From positions 62,001 to 126,000 of the forward strand of contig JAIOJA010000016.1 in assembly GCA_019912315.1 (NCBI GenBank): a stretch of DNA of 64,000 nucleotides. Direction: 5' to 3'. The stretch comes from Planctomycetota bacterium (lineage in GTDB: Bacteria; Planctomycetota; UBA8742; UBA2392). Positions 52,053 to 59,839 of this stretch are shown in pieces. The notes beneath the pieces are model-generated. The model saw only the letters and a program-made list of their open reading frames with translations, was not told the origin of the DNA and ran no database searches. Position numbers and translations under genes: made by a program. Numbering within the stretch: the stretch's first letter is position 1; every line of letters begins with the position of its first letter.

Positions 52053-52640
52053 ATGGCGAAGTCCGGCGCAAACAAGCAAGTCGCGGGCGATGAGGCCCTG
52101 TTAGCCGAAGAGCAAGCCGCGGACGAGCAGGTTCTTGAAGACCTGCTTGAAGATACGCACAGGATTCTGAAGCAGGCGGTTGACCGGGCCGGCCCCAAGC
52201 GTGTGTCACGGGCGCTCGATGTAAGCCTGAGCCTAGTCTACAAGTGGACGCAGCCCCCGCGCACCAAGAAGAACCCGGGCGCAAGCGGCGCCCGCAACCC
52301 GCTGGACAAGCTGGTCACGATCTTTCACCTGAGCGACGACATTGAGCTGATCCAGTTTTTGTGCCGCATCGCCCGCGGTTACTACACCACCAACCCGTCT
52401 CTCGGGGGCAAGGTCGGGCACAGTTTCGTTACCGCCACCGTGACCGCCCTGAACGACTTTGCCGACCTGATGCAACTGGCCGAGAAGTCCCTGACCGACG
52501 ACGGCGAGATCGACGAAAGTGAAGCAAAGAAACTGCGCAAGAACTGGGACCGCCTGAAGGGGCGCCTTGAGCACTTCATCGTCGGTTGCGAAGAAGGCGC
52601 CTACAACCTGAACCGCGACAAACCGAGCGACGAAGAATAG
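52053..52640 (+). CDS. Helix-turn-helix DNA-binding protein (phage CII-like)
   Basis: 195 residues from ATG 52053 (GGGAAATC upstream). After an acidic leader, 'KRVSRALDVSLSLVYKWTQPP' (about 50-70) is a helix-turn-helix, and 'GARNPLDKLVTIFHLSDDIELIQFLCRIARGYYTTNP' follows; together these resemble phage CII-type regulators. The C-terminal half is helical with 'FADLMQLAEKSLTDDGEIDESEAKKLRKNWDRLK'. No phage genes surround it. It sits 13 bases before the unknown gene at 52654, likely an operon, and is transcribed away from mtnA. Confidence 0.75.
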   Translation: MAKSGANKQVAGDEALLAEEQAADEQVLEDLLEDTHRILKQAVDRAGPKRVSRALDVSLSLVYKWTQPPRTKKNPGASGARNPLDKLVTIFHLSDDIELIQFLCRIARGYYTTNPSLGGKVGHSFVTATVTALNDFADLMQLAEKSLTDDGEIDESEAKKLRKNWDRLKGRLEHFIVGCEEGAYNLNRDKPSDEE

Positions 52641-52653
52641 CAGCGGGAGCACC

Positions 52654-53121
52654 ATGAGTGACAGGCTTCCCATCCCCGAGATCGACGACGAGGATCTTCG
52701 GCAGCATATCCTGAAGCTGCGCGGGCTCGTCGCCGAGGAAACCATCGAAACTCTGAAGATGGTGCGCCTGGACCACATCGTGAACCCGCGCGGCAAGCTG
52801 ACCGCTGAGTACGACCAGCAGGCTTTCCGCGCCTGGGTGATCGCCTGGCTGAACTCGCTGGAAACCGTGCTGTGCGCCCACATGGCCATGATGACCAAGC
52901 GCCTGTGGGACGAGAAAGAGCCCCTTGAGCCGACTCTCGCCCACCCGAAGCTGCTGCTCGACCAGGTCGAAGACATCCGCCGCGCGCTGGAAATCATCCT
53001 GCACGCCGAGCCCGAAATGACACCCCAGCCCGTAACCGGCGAGCATCCCAAGGTCCCGGACGCCGACGATCAGGAAGTAGACGAGGCAGCCGTGAAAGAC
53101 GCTGCCGACAGCGACGCCTGA
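52654..53121 (+). CDS. Hypothetical helical protein, partner of the HTH gene
   Basis: 155 residues, ATG 52654 with GGGAGC upstream. Predicted all-alpha core ('RQHILKLRGLVAEETIETLKMVRLDHIVNP', 'FRAWVIAWLNSLETVLCAHMAMMTKRLWDEK', 'KLLLDQVEDIRRALEIILHAE') with an acidic tail. No motif recognised. Tight linkage to the HTH gene suggests a co-regulator or target of the same switch. Confidence 0.72.
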   Translation: MSDRLPIPEIDDEDLRQHILKLRGLVAEETIETLKMVRLDHIVNPRGKLTAEYDQQAFRAWVIAWLNSLETVLCAHMAMMTKRLWDEKEPLEPTLAHPKLLLDQVEDIRRALEIILHAEPEMTPQPVTGEHPKVPDADDQEVDEAAVKDAADSDA

Positions 53122-53162
53122 GGCGATGTTCGCTGGGCCTTGCGCTGCAAGACCGCGAAGGC

Positions 53163-53226
53163 TTCAGGTCTCAGGGAAACCGGACAGCTTGCCGTCTGAC
53201 CCCTGACACCTGAAACCTGAAACCTA
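53163..53226. repeat. Intergenic palindromic repeat, related to 7077-7154
   Basis: TTCAGGTCTCAGGG (53163-53176) pairs with CCCTGACACCTGAA (53201-53214), one mismatch; then GAAACCTGAAACCT. It shares CCCTGACACC and GAAACCTGA with the element after the kinase gene. Located between a stop and the next start. Confidence 0.75.
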
Positions 53227-53238
53227 TAACCAGCCTGC

Positions 53239-54030
53239 ATGGAGACACTGTCCAAATCCCGAGCCAGGCAGTTGCGCGCGCTGAAGCTGCGCAAAGCACG
53301 CGACGAGCAGGGGCTGTTCGTCGCGGAAGGCCCGCTGGTTATTGAGGAAGCCTTCAAGGCAGGCGTGTTTCCACGCTACGTTGTCGTCTGCGATGAGTTG
53401 ATCGACAGCACACGCGAGCAGGTCGAAGCCATCCTGCGGCGCTGCAAGGACGAAGGCGTCGAGGCCTTCGAGACGGACACCGGCGAGTTCATGACCGCCA
53501 GCGACACCGTCAACAGCCAGGGCATTTTGGCCGTGTTCGGCATTCCCACCTGGGACCTCAACACGCTGCTGACCACCAGTCCGCTTACGCTGCTCGTTCT
53601 CGACAACGTGCGCGACCCCGGAAACCTCGGCACGATTCTGCGCCAGGCCGCCGCCTTCGACTGCGGCGGGCTGCTGCTGCTGAAGGGCTGCGTCGATGCC
53701 TACAACCACAAGGCCGTGCGGGCCAGCATGGGCGGCATTTTTCACGTGCCGGTGTTCAACGACCTGACGCCGGAAGACGTCATGCGGCGCCTGACCGACA
53801 CCGGCGTCTGGCCCTACGTCACACGCGCTGGCGGGCAGAACGCTTTCACCATCAGCTTTCCGCCCAAGACGGCCTTCATCATCGGCGGCGAAAGCGAAGG
53901 CGTGCAGCCCTACTGGAACGAACACGAGGTCATCCAGGTAGGCATCCCGCAGACCAGCAAGGTCGAGAGCCTGAACGCCGCGGTGGCAGCCTCAATCCTC
54001 ATCGCCTACCGCTACCAGGCCCGCGAGTAG
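53239..54030 (+). CDS. RNA 2'-O-methyltransferase, SpoU/TrmH family
   Basis: 263 residues. The N-terminal substrate-binding domain ('KARDEQGLFVAEGPLVIEEAFKAG') precedes the trefoil-knot catalytic domain: motif 1 'LDNVRDPGNLGTILRQAAAF', motif 2 'AFIIGGESEGVQPYW', motif 3 'VGIPQTSKVESLNAAVAASILIAYRY'. These enzymes methylate ribose 2'-OH in rRNA or tRNA using SAM. The N-terminal domain places it with RlmB/TsnR-like rRNA enzymes rather than TrmH proper; target site unknown. Starts 12 bases after the intergenic repeat. Confidence 0.93.
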   Translation: METLSKSRARQLRALKLRKARDEQGLFVAEGPLVIEEAFKAGVFPRYVVVCDELIDSTREQVEAILRRCKDEGVEAFETDTGEFMTASDTVNSQGILAVFGIPTWDLNTLLTTSPLTLLVLDNVRDPGNLGTILRQAAAFDCGGLLLLKGCVDAYNHKAVRASMGGIFHVPVFNDLTPEDVMRRLTDTGVWPYVTRAGGQNAFTISFPPKTAFIIGGESEGVQPYWNEHEVIQVGIPQTSKVESLNAAVAASILIAYRYQARE

Positions 54031-54088
54031 CCGATTGCACCATTTGTCCAGAATCGAATAATGCGCTCAAACCGCACATGGGATGACT

Positions 54089-56794
54089 ATGAACCGTCTG
54101 CTACTTTCACTGCTGGGCTGCCTCTTCGTTGCCCTGACCGCCTGCGAATCCACACCCGACCCTGTCTACGAGCCAGAACCGGAGCCCGAACGGCAGCCAT
54201 ATGTCGAGCCCGAGCCGGAACCCGAACCCGTTCCAGCGCGCCTCGACAAGTCCAAGCCGCCGCCCGACCGCCCCGCCAAGGCGTTCGAACGCAAGACCAT
54301 CAACCCCAAGGACTACGCGCGTCCAACGTTCGCCGGGCTGCTGGACGGCATAGTGGCCGACTGGCGCAGGCAACTCGACCCGCCATTCGTCGAGGGTACG
54401 CCGCACGCCATGAAGAACGTCAAGACCAGTGGCTCGTGGTGGAACGGCATTGGCACGTTGAAGTGCGAATCGCAAACGCTGTCCAACGGCGGCTGGAAAG
54501 CACACGGTTACGGCGAAGCCACCTACAACAGCAACGGGAAGCTGTTCGCGAAGGGCAACTTCCGCGAAGGTCAGTTGCATGGGCCGTGGATCTTCTACAA
54601 CGAGGACGAGTCACTCGAATCAATCCAGTGCTACAAGATGGGCAGCCTCGCCGGGCCTTACGCGAGCTTTGAGAATGGCGCCGTCACCAAGTTCGGATAC
54701 TCCCGCGACGGCGTCGGCCAGGACGAATGGTGGTACTGGGACGAAGAGGGCAACCTCAAGTACCGCACCTTCTGGATCGTTCGCAACGGCAAGACGGAAA
54801 AGGTCTGGGAACACCAGTACAACCCGGATGGCAAACTGCTGGTCGAGTGGACGTTTATCGACGGCAGGAGCAACGACGACCTGATCGCATGGCGCAAACC
54901 CGAGTACGACGCGGAAGGCAACCTCACGAACGCGGACAGCGTCGATCGACTGGAACTCAAGAGCTACAAAGACGGCAAGTCCCACGGCTGGCACACCATG
55001 TACAACCAGAAGGAAGGCTTCCGTGAGTACGACACCTGGTACCAGTCAGGCGAACAGTCGGGGCCATTTTTCCGCTACAACGCGGACGGCAAAGTCGTGG
55101 CTCGCGGAGAGAAGCTCAAAGGCGTCAGCGTCGGCAAGTGGACGACCACCGACACGGAAGGCAAAACCCGCGAGTACGCCTACGACGCCGACGGCAAGCT
55201 GCACGGGCGCTATGTGATCAAGGAGGACGGCAAGGTCATTGAAGACGTCACCTACGACCATGGCGAGATCGAGGGCGTAGGCATGGCGACACGCACGGCC
55301 GGCGGCGTCGACAAAGAATTCGCCGAAGTCAGCGACGAAGTCTGGATCGGCAAGGGCGACGCCGACGAGGACAATCGGTTCACGGGCGAGTGGACGTTCA
55401 CCCGCGCAGACGGCTCGCTTGCGGCGAAGGGCTCCTACCTGGATGGGAAGCGTAGCGGCGACTGGAAGTTCTACTATGCCGACGGCACCACCATCCGCGT
55501 CAGTTGCACGTATGCGTCGGACAAACTGGACGGCTCCCACACCACGTTCTATCCCGGCGGTACTTCGAAGCAGACCGGCCTGTACAAACGCGGGCTGCGC
55601 GACGGGCGATGGATGACCTGGCACGAGAACACCAAAGTCGAAAGCGTCGGCAGCTACGACGCATCGGGCTTTGGCAGTGCCGGCTCCGAGTCAGGCGAGT
55701 GGAAGTACTTCCGCGAAGACGGCACCCTGCTGCGCAAGGGCAGCTACGGCGGCGGCCTGAAGACCGGGCTGTGGAACGAGTACGACGAATCCGGCGTGGT
55801 TTGCACGATCGAGTCGCGCAACACTGCCGGCGGCCAGGAAGGATCGACCGAACGGGAAGCCGAACTGGAAGCCCTGCCCGAGGGCATCGTACAGGACCCT
55901 GACAAGATGTCCGGCACCTGGGTCTGGAAGGACAATGCCGGCAACATCACCCGGCGTGCCGTGGTGCTCAACGGCAACGGCGCGGGGCTTTACCAGCAGT
56001 ACTACGCCAACGGCATTCTGGGCATGGAAGGTGAGTTGATCGGCGAATCGCGCGAAGGCACCTGGAAAGTCTGGTCCGAAAACGGAACGCTGAAGGAACA
56101 AGCCGACTACATCGGCAACAAGAAGACCGGCACCTACATGAGCTGGCGGTCTGACGGTACAAAGCTGAACGAAGGCGGCTACACGGACGACGTGAAAACG
56201 GGCTCGTGGAAGACGTTCCACGCGGACGGCGTGACGACCGCAACGGAACACACCTACGGACCCACCGGCGAGTACGAAGGCATCCACCGCACCTGGACCG
56301 TCGCCGGGCAACTGACTGTCGAAGGCAACTTCAGCAACGGCAAGCGGCATGGCGAATGGAAGATGTGGCACGACGACGGCACCCAGAAGATCGAAACCAG
56401 CTACGAGAACGGCAAATTCACGGGCCGCCACCGTACCTGGCACAAGAACGGCAAGCCTGAGCACGACGGCATATACAAGGGCAACAAACCGTTCGGCGAA
56501 ATGAAGGCCTGGTACGAAGACGGGCAGCAGCATTACCACGAGATATACGACGACAACGGCGCCAGGCAGGGCACGTGGCTCTACTGGTACAGCAACGGCC
56601 AGCAGAACATGGAACACACGTACAAGGACGGCGTGCAGCTAAGCAACAAACGCTGGCACGATAACGGCAACCCGATGTACGAAAAGTTCTACGACGAAAC
56701 GGGCAAGCCAACCGGCACATGGAAGGAATGGGACAAGGACGGAACACTGAAGTCTGAAACCAGCCACGAGGCCGAAGCACCTGACGAAGAATAA
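54089..56794 (+). CDS. Giant MORN-like-repeat lipoprotein
   Basis: 901 residues from ATG 54089 (ATG 54083 also in frame). Lipobox 'FVALTAC' (Cys19), then a Pro/Glu-rich linker with 'EPEPEPEPVP', then from about residue 120 to the end about 25 repeats of the type 'G.....G.W..Y..DG....'. Examples: 'FREGQLHGPWIFYNEDES', 'KTGTYMSWRSDGTKLNEG', 'GKRHGEWKMWHDDGTQKIE'. This is the MORN_2/'YwqK-like' pattern, a beta-hairpin solenoid. Probably a long surface-anchored binding rod facing the periplasm or outside. Confidence 0.88.
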   Translation: MNRLLLSLLGCLFVALTACESTPDPVYEPEPEPERQPYVEPEPEPEPVPARLDKSKPPPDRPAKAFERKTINPKDYARPTFAGLLDGIVADWRRQLDPPFVEGTPHAMKNVKTSGSWWNGIGTLKCESQTLSNGGWKAHGYGEATYNSNGKLFAKGNFREGQLHGPWIFYNEDESLESIQCYKMGSLAGPYASFENGAVTKFGYSRDGVGQDEWWYWDEEGNLKYRTFWIVRNGKTEKVWEHQYNPDGKLLVEWTFIDGRSNDDLIAWRKPEYDAEGNLTNADSVDRLELKSYKDGKSHGWHTMYNQKEGFREYDTWYQSGEQSGPFFRYNADGKVVARGEKLKGVSVGKWTTTDTEGKTREYAYDADGKLHGRYVIKEDGKVIEDVTYDHGEIEGVGMATRTAGGVDKEFAEVSDEVWIGKGDADEDNRFTGEWTFTRADGSLAAKGSYLDGKRSGDWKFYYADGTTIRVSCTYASDKLDGSHTTFYPGGTSKQTGLYKRGLRDGRWMTWHENTKVESVGSYDASGFGSAGSESGEWKYFREDGTLLRKGSYGGGLKTGLWNEYDESGVVCTIESRNTAGGQEGSTEREAELEALPEGIVQDPDKMSGTWVWKDNAGNITRRAVVLNGNGAGLYQQYYANGILGMEGELIGESREGTWKVWSENGTLKEQADYIGNKKTGTYMSWRSDGTKLNEGGYTDDVKTGSWKTFHADGVTTATEHTYGPTGEYEGIHRTWTVAGQLTVEGNFSNGKRHGEWKMWHDDGTQKIETSYENGKFTGRHRTWHKNGKPEHDGIYKGNKPFGEMKAWYEDGQQHYHEIYDDNGARQGTWLYWYSNGQQNMEHTYKDGVQLSNKRWHDNGNPMYEKFYDETGKPTGTWKEWDKDGTLKSETSHEAEAPDEE

Positions 56795-56839
56795 CGCGCC
56801 GCAAGACCGGTACGCCGGCGCGTGCTTGTGCAGACCGCG

Positions 56840-57064
56840 CTAAAACTCGCCGTCGAACAGGGGGATGGTGTTGTCGTAGTCCGTGCGTTCCTGGTCGCCC
56901 ACGAGGTCACGGGCCATGATGTAGTTGCCGGTCTCGATCTCCAGCAGCTTCGCGCTCAGGGGCACCATTCCGCTGCGGATGCCGTTGATGATGCTGGATT
57001 CCTTGAACGGGCCACGCAACTCGCCCTTGACCAGTACCTTGAAGGCTCTCGATTTCGTGCTCAT
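56840..57064 (-). CDS. Small GYF_2-like domain protein
   Basis: 74 residues. 'FKVLVKGELRGPFKESSIINGIRSGMVPLSAKLLEI' matches the short GYF-like module used to read ligands or membrane contexts ('GP(F/Y)' with following helix). No signal peptide or helix anchor. Overlaps no other gene; divergent from the DUF4261-like gene. Could be a cytoplasmic adaptor. Confidence 0.65.
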   Translation of the reverse strand: MSTKSRAFKVLVKGELRGPFKESSIINGIRSGMVPLSAKLLEIETGNYIMARDLVGDQERTDYDNTIPLFDGEF

Positions 57065-57164
57065 GTTTGTCCCCGATTCCGCCCAAGTATAGCGCGAGAA
57101 TTTTGATTTGGGTTTTTCGATTTTCCACCGCGCAACTGCCCACGCCCTTCTTCATAGTCCCCCC

Positions 57165-58022
57165 ATGGGACTGTTCGACCGCTTCCGCAAACCAGAACCT
57201 GCCGCACGGGATGAGCGCCCGTCGCTGATTGTGGCCCTCGACGCCTGGACCCATGACCCGCGCGCCGCGAAACAACGCCTTGAGCCCCTGACCGCCCGCA
57301 AGGTCGCCGTCGATCTCGAGGCCGACGACAAAGTACTGTCCGGCCACGTCACCCTCGGCGCCCACGAGGTGCGCATGGTCGGCTTTGATGTCCCCGTGCC
57401 GAAACCGGTCATGGAGAAGACCGTCGAATGCAGTGCCTGGCAGGGCCCGCCCCGTGAGCGCCTACTGGGCCACCGCGCCCACCTGATCCTGTTTCATGAA
57501 AGCGGCGGCGAAGACACCGCCGACCGCCTGACCGCCCTGTACCAGATCGCCGGCGCGCTCGGCGGCGAACACCTGGCCGGCGCCATCCACGAAAGTGCCT
57601 GGACCTGCGCGCCCGCCGAAGTCGTGCGCGATTTCCTTGACTTCGACAAAGCCCGCGAGCTGCGCGAGTCCACGCCCCCGATTCTCTACTTCGGTGTGCT
57701 GCCCTTCACGCAAGGCGAGGCCGCATGGGTCGCAACCAGGGGCTGCCACCTGTTCGGTGTCCCCGATCTCGTGATTGAGCGCGGCGGCAACAGCAACAGC
57801 GAGCTGTTCCGGCTGCTGCACAACCTGTTTGTCTATCTGTCGGGCGGCGCGAAAGTCGCCCCCGGGCACACCATGCAGACAGATGAAAAACGCTTCTTCC
57901 GTTTTCGCGAGCTGCCCGCCGACCACGAGCACTACGAATGGCTGAAGGGGGCCGGGGCGACGCTTGAGCTTGTGCGCATCCAGCCGGACGAGGCCAACCC
58001 GGCGCACGATCACGGGCGTTAG
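57165..58022 (+). CDS. DUF4261-like protein
   Basis: 285 residues from ATG 57165. 'MGLFDRFRKPEP' start and the order 'PSLIVALDAWTHDPRAAKQRL', 'HRAHLILFHESGGEDTADRLTALYQIAGALGGEHLAGAIHESAWTCAPAEVV', 'PPILYFGVLPFTQGEAAWVATRGCHLFGVPDLVI' fit what I recall of DUF4261 proteins, whose role is unknown (some are near toxin-immunity loci). Cytoplasmic. It leads a run of small genes of unrelated function. Confidence 0.6.
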   Translation: MGLFDRFRKPEPAARDERPSLIVALDAWTHDPRAAKQRLEPLTARKVAVDLEADDKVLSGHVTLGAHEVRMVGFDVPVPKPVMEKTVECSAWQGPPRERLLGHRAHLILFHESGGEDTADRLTALYQIAGALGGEHLAGAIHESAWTCAPAEVVRDFLDFDKARELRESTPPILYFGVLPFTQGEAAWVATRGCHLFGVPDLVIERGGNSNSELFRLLHNLFVYLSGGAKVAPGHTMQTDEKRFFRFRELPADHEHYEWLKGAGATLELVRIQPDEANPAHDHGR

Positions 58023-58070
58023 CGTTTCCCCCTGTGCTCTGCTTGCTATTATCCGGGAACGGAGGAAAGC

Positions 58071-59021
58071 ATGTCCGACATCACCTACGAGCGCCTCAAA
58101 AACAACATCGCAGAAGAGTCCGTCAACGGCGCCCAGGTCACCGTCACGTTCCGGTGCCCCGCCACGGAGAGAATCCACCACGCCATCGCCACCATGCGCC
58201 CAGATACCGGTGTCGGCGCACAAGTTACCCGGCAGGCCAAAAACGAATTGCTGCATTCCGCCAGGCGCGGGCTGCGCAACCTGCTGCGGGGTGTGCTGGG
58301 TGGGAGCACGGGATCGGTCGCAGGCAGCGCGGCCGCGAGTGCCGTGCCGCGAGCGGGCTCCGTCACCCTTGATCGCACGGCCCGGGAACGCGCGGTCGTG
58401 GAGGCCTTCGAATCCGTGGCGGCGGAATTCGCCTGGAGCGATGAGCAGCAGGCCTACATCGACGCCGAGGAAGCCCACGTCCTGATGAGCGACTTCGACA
58501 AACAGTTGCGCGCCCACCCCATCACGGGACACTGGGAGCGCAGTGTCACGGCGCGGATGCTGGCTGAGGTGGTGATGGCCGACGGCGTCATCGACGACGA
58601 CGAGCGCGAGTTTTTTGAAGGTTTCATGACCAGCAAGGACACCCAGAGCCTCGACGACCTGGTCAAGACGGGGGCCCTGAGCAAGCTGGAACTGGGCGAA
58701 ACCAAGCCGGACGCGCGCGCCAGCATGATGATGCTGGCTTACTCGATGGCCATGACTGACGAGAAGCTCGACGCCGCGGAACAGGCCATCCTGGCGAAGT
58801 TCGCCAAAGGGCTGGGCATCGCGCTTGACCGCGAAGAACAGATCCGCCACTGGGCGTGTGTGAAAGTCGTCGAGACGATGCTGAACGAGTGCTACGCCGA
58901 CGGGAAACTGGATGGCGCCGAACGCGGGCGCATCGAGACGCTGGCCGCGAACATCGGTGTCAACGAGGCGCTGGTCGCGAAACTGGACGTCAACGTGCGC
59001 AAGCGCAAAGGCATACGTTAA
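58071..59021 (+). CDS. TerB-like domain protein
   Basis: 316 residues, excellent GGAGGAAAGC site. A Ser/Gly/Ala-rich linker (about 85-105) splits an N-terminal beta region ('NGAQVTVTFRCPATERIHHAI') from a TerB-like helical domain with metal-binding acidic clusters: 'MLAEVVMADGVIDDDEREFFEGFM', 'LAYSMAMTDEKLDAAEQAILAKFAKGLG', 'NECYADGKLDGAERGRIETLA'. TerB domains occur in tellurite/stress-membrane systems; no ter genes are present. Lacks transmembrane segments. Confidence 0.85.
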   Translation: MSDITYERLKNNIAEESVNGAQVTVTFRCPATERIHHAIATMRPDTGVGAQVTRQAKNELLHSARRGLRNLLRGVLGGSTGSVAGSAAASAVPRAGSVTLDRTARERAVVEAFESVAAEFAWSDEQQAYIDAEEAHVLMSDFDKQLRAHPITGHWERSVTARMLAEVVMADGVIDDDEREFFEGFMTSKDTQSLDDLVKTGALSKLELGETKPDARASMMMLAYSMAMTDEKLDAAEQAILAKFAKGLGIALDREEQIRHWACVKVVETMLNECYADGKLDGAERGRIETLAANIGVNEALVAKLDVNVRKRKGIR

Positions 59022-59043
59022 GCCCTCGCCGTCAGGAGCAATC

Positions 59044-59430
59044 ATGGAACGGGTTGTGCCGGTACTGGGGATCGACGACTACCAGCAGGCCTGCGAGTAC
59101 TACGTGAAGGCGCTCGGTTTCAGAATTGACTTCGAGCACCGCCACGAGCCGGGCTTTCCGGTACATATGGGCGTCCAGCGCGGGGATGTCTATCTGCACC
59201 TCTCTGAGCATTCACGCGGGCAGCCGGGTTCCGAGATTTACATTTTCGTGAAAGACATCCAAGAGTGGTGGGCGCGCTGCCGGCAGCACAACCTGCAAAC
59301 CGACGGCGAGCCCAGAAAGAAACCCTGGGGCAACACCGAGCTGACGCTGACGGACCCATTTCGAAACACAATCCGCCTAAGCGAAATCAACACCCACCCC
59401 GGCCAAAGCACGCCGAACAAAGACGCGTGA
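59044..59430 (+). CDS. Glyoxalase/bleomycin-resistance-fold protein
   Basis: 128 residues from ATG 59044 (CAGGAG seven bases upstream); the frame extends upstream into the TerB gene and is not used. The vicinal-oxygen-chelate fold is clear: 'VPVLGIDDYQQACEYYVKALGFRIDFEH', 'VHMGVQRGDVYLHLSEH', 'IYIFVKDIQEWWARCR', 'ELTLTDPFRNTIRLSE'. It resembles drug-binding bleomycin-resistance proteins more than glyoxalase I, since a full metal set is not evident. It follows the TerB gene by 22 bases. Confidence 0.88.
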   Translation: MERVVPVLGIDDYQQACEYYVKALGFRIDFEHRHEPGFPVHMGVQRGDVYLHLSEHSRGQPGSEIYIFVKDIQEWWARCRQHNLQTDGEPRKKPWGNTELTLTDPFRNTIRLSEINTHPGQSTPNKDA

Positions 59431-59495
59431 AGTAGTTCCAAAGGGTGTGGTCCATTGTAAGCGCGCGGACTGGCAGGCCGGTGTTCACTGGTCTC

Positions 59496-59672
59496 ATGTA
59501 CAAGGACTTTCATAACAAGATCCAGAACCTGCCCCAGGGCACCCCGGCGCACCCGTGGGTGAATCTGTTCTGGCTGCTGGTGTTCAGCCCGTTCTTCGTA
59601 TTGCTCGCCGCGTTCGTGGTGGCCGCCCTCTGGGCCATCGGCCAATTCGCCTTTGAAGCCCTTTTCGGCTAA
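59496..59672 (+). CDS. Small single-span membrane protein
   Basis: 58 residues from ATG 59496. 'FHNKIQNLPQGTP' then one long hydrophobic helix 'VNLFWLLVFSPFFVLLAAF' and an amphipathic tail. No family recognised. Confidence in this short gene is moderate. Confidence 0.5.
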   Translation: MYKDFHNKIQNLPQGTPAHPWVNLFWLLVFSPFFVLLAAFVVAALWAIGQFAFEALFG

Positions 59673-59712
59673 GGCTACCCGAAGACTCGCCAGGGCGGGT
59701 GCGTTGGGGAGC

Positions 59713-59827
59713 GCAGGCCTCCGGCCTGCATTGCAGGCAACCCCAAACACCAGCAAGCACGGCCATTCAGCCGTCGAAGACGGCGTCTCCTTCAATAGCC
59801 CCCGGTGGAGCAAAGCGGAACCGGGGG
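59713..59827. repeat. Cluster of palindromic repeats between convergent genes
   Basis: GCAGGCC-TCC-GGCCTGC (59713-59729) and CCCCCGGT...ACCGGGGG (59799-59827, 13-base spacer) lie within 115 bases; a shorter ACGGC/GCCGT unit sits between. Both are types I recognise as widely dispersed repeats in planctomycete-like genomes. They may also terminate both flanking genes. Confidence 0.75.
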
Positions 59828-59839
59828 TACACGACTCTC

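Noticed and set aside
59445-59495. Upstream extension of the small membrane protein to 59445
   Set aside because: The extra residues have no ribosome site and unlike codon use; ATG 59496 is preferred.
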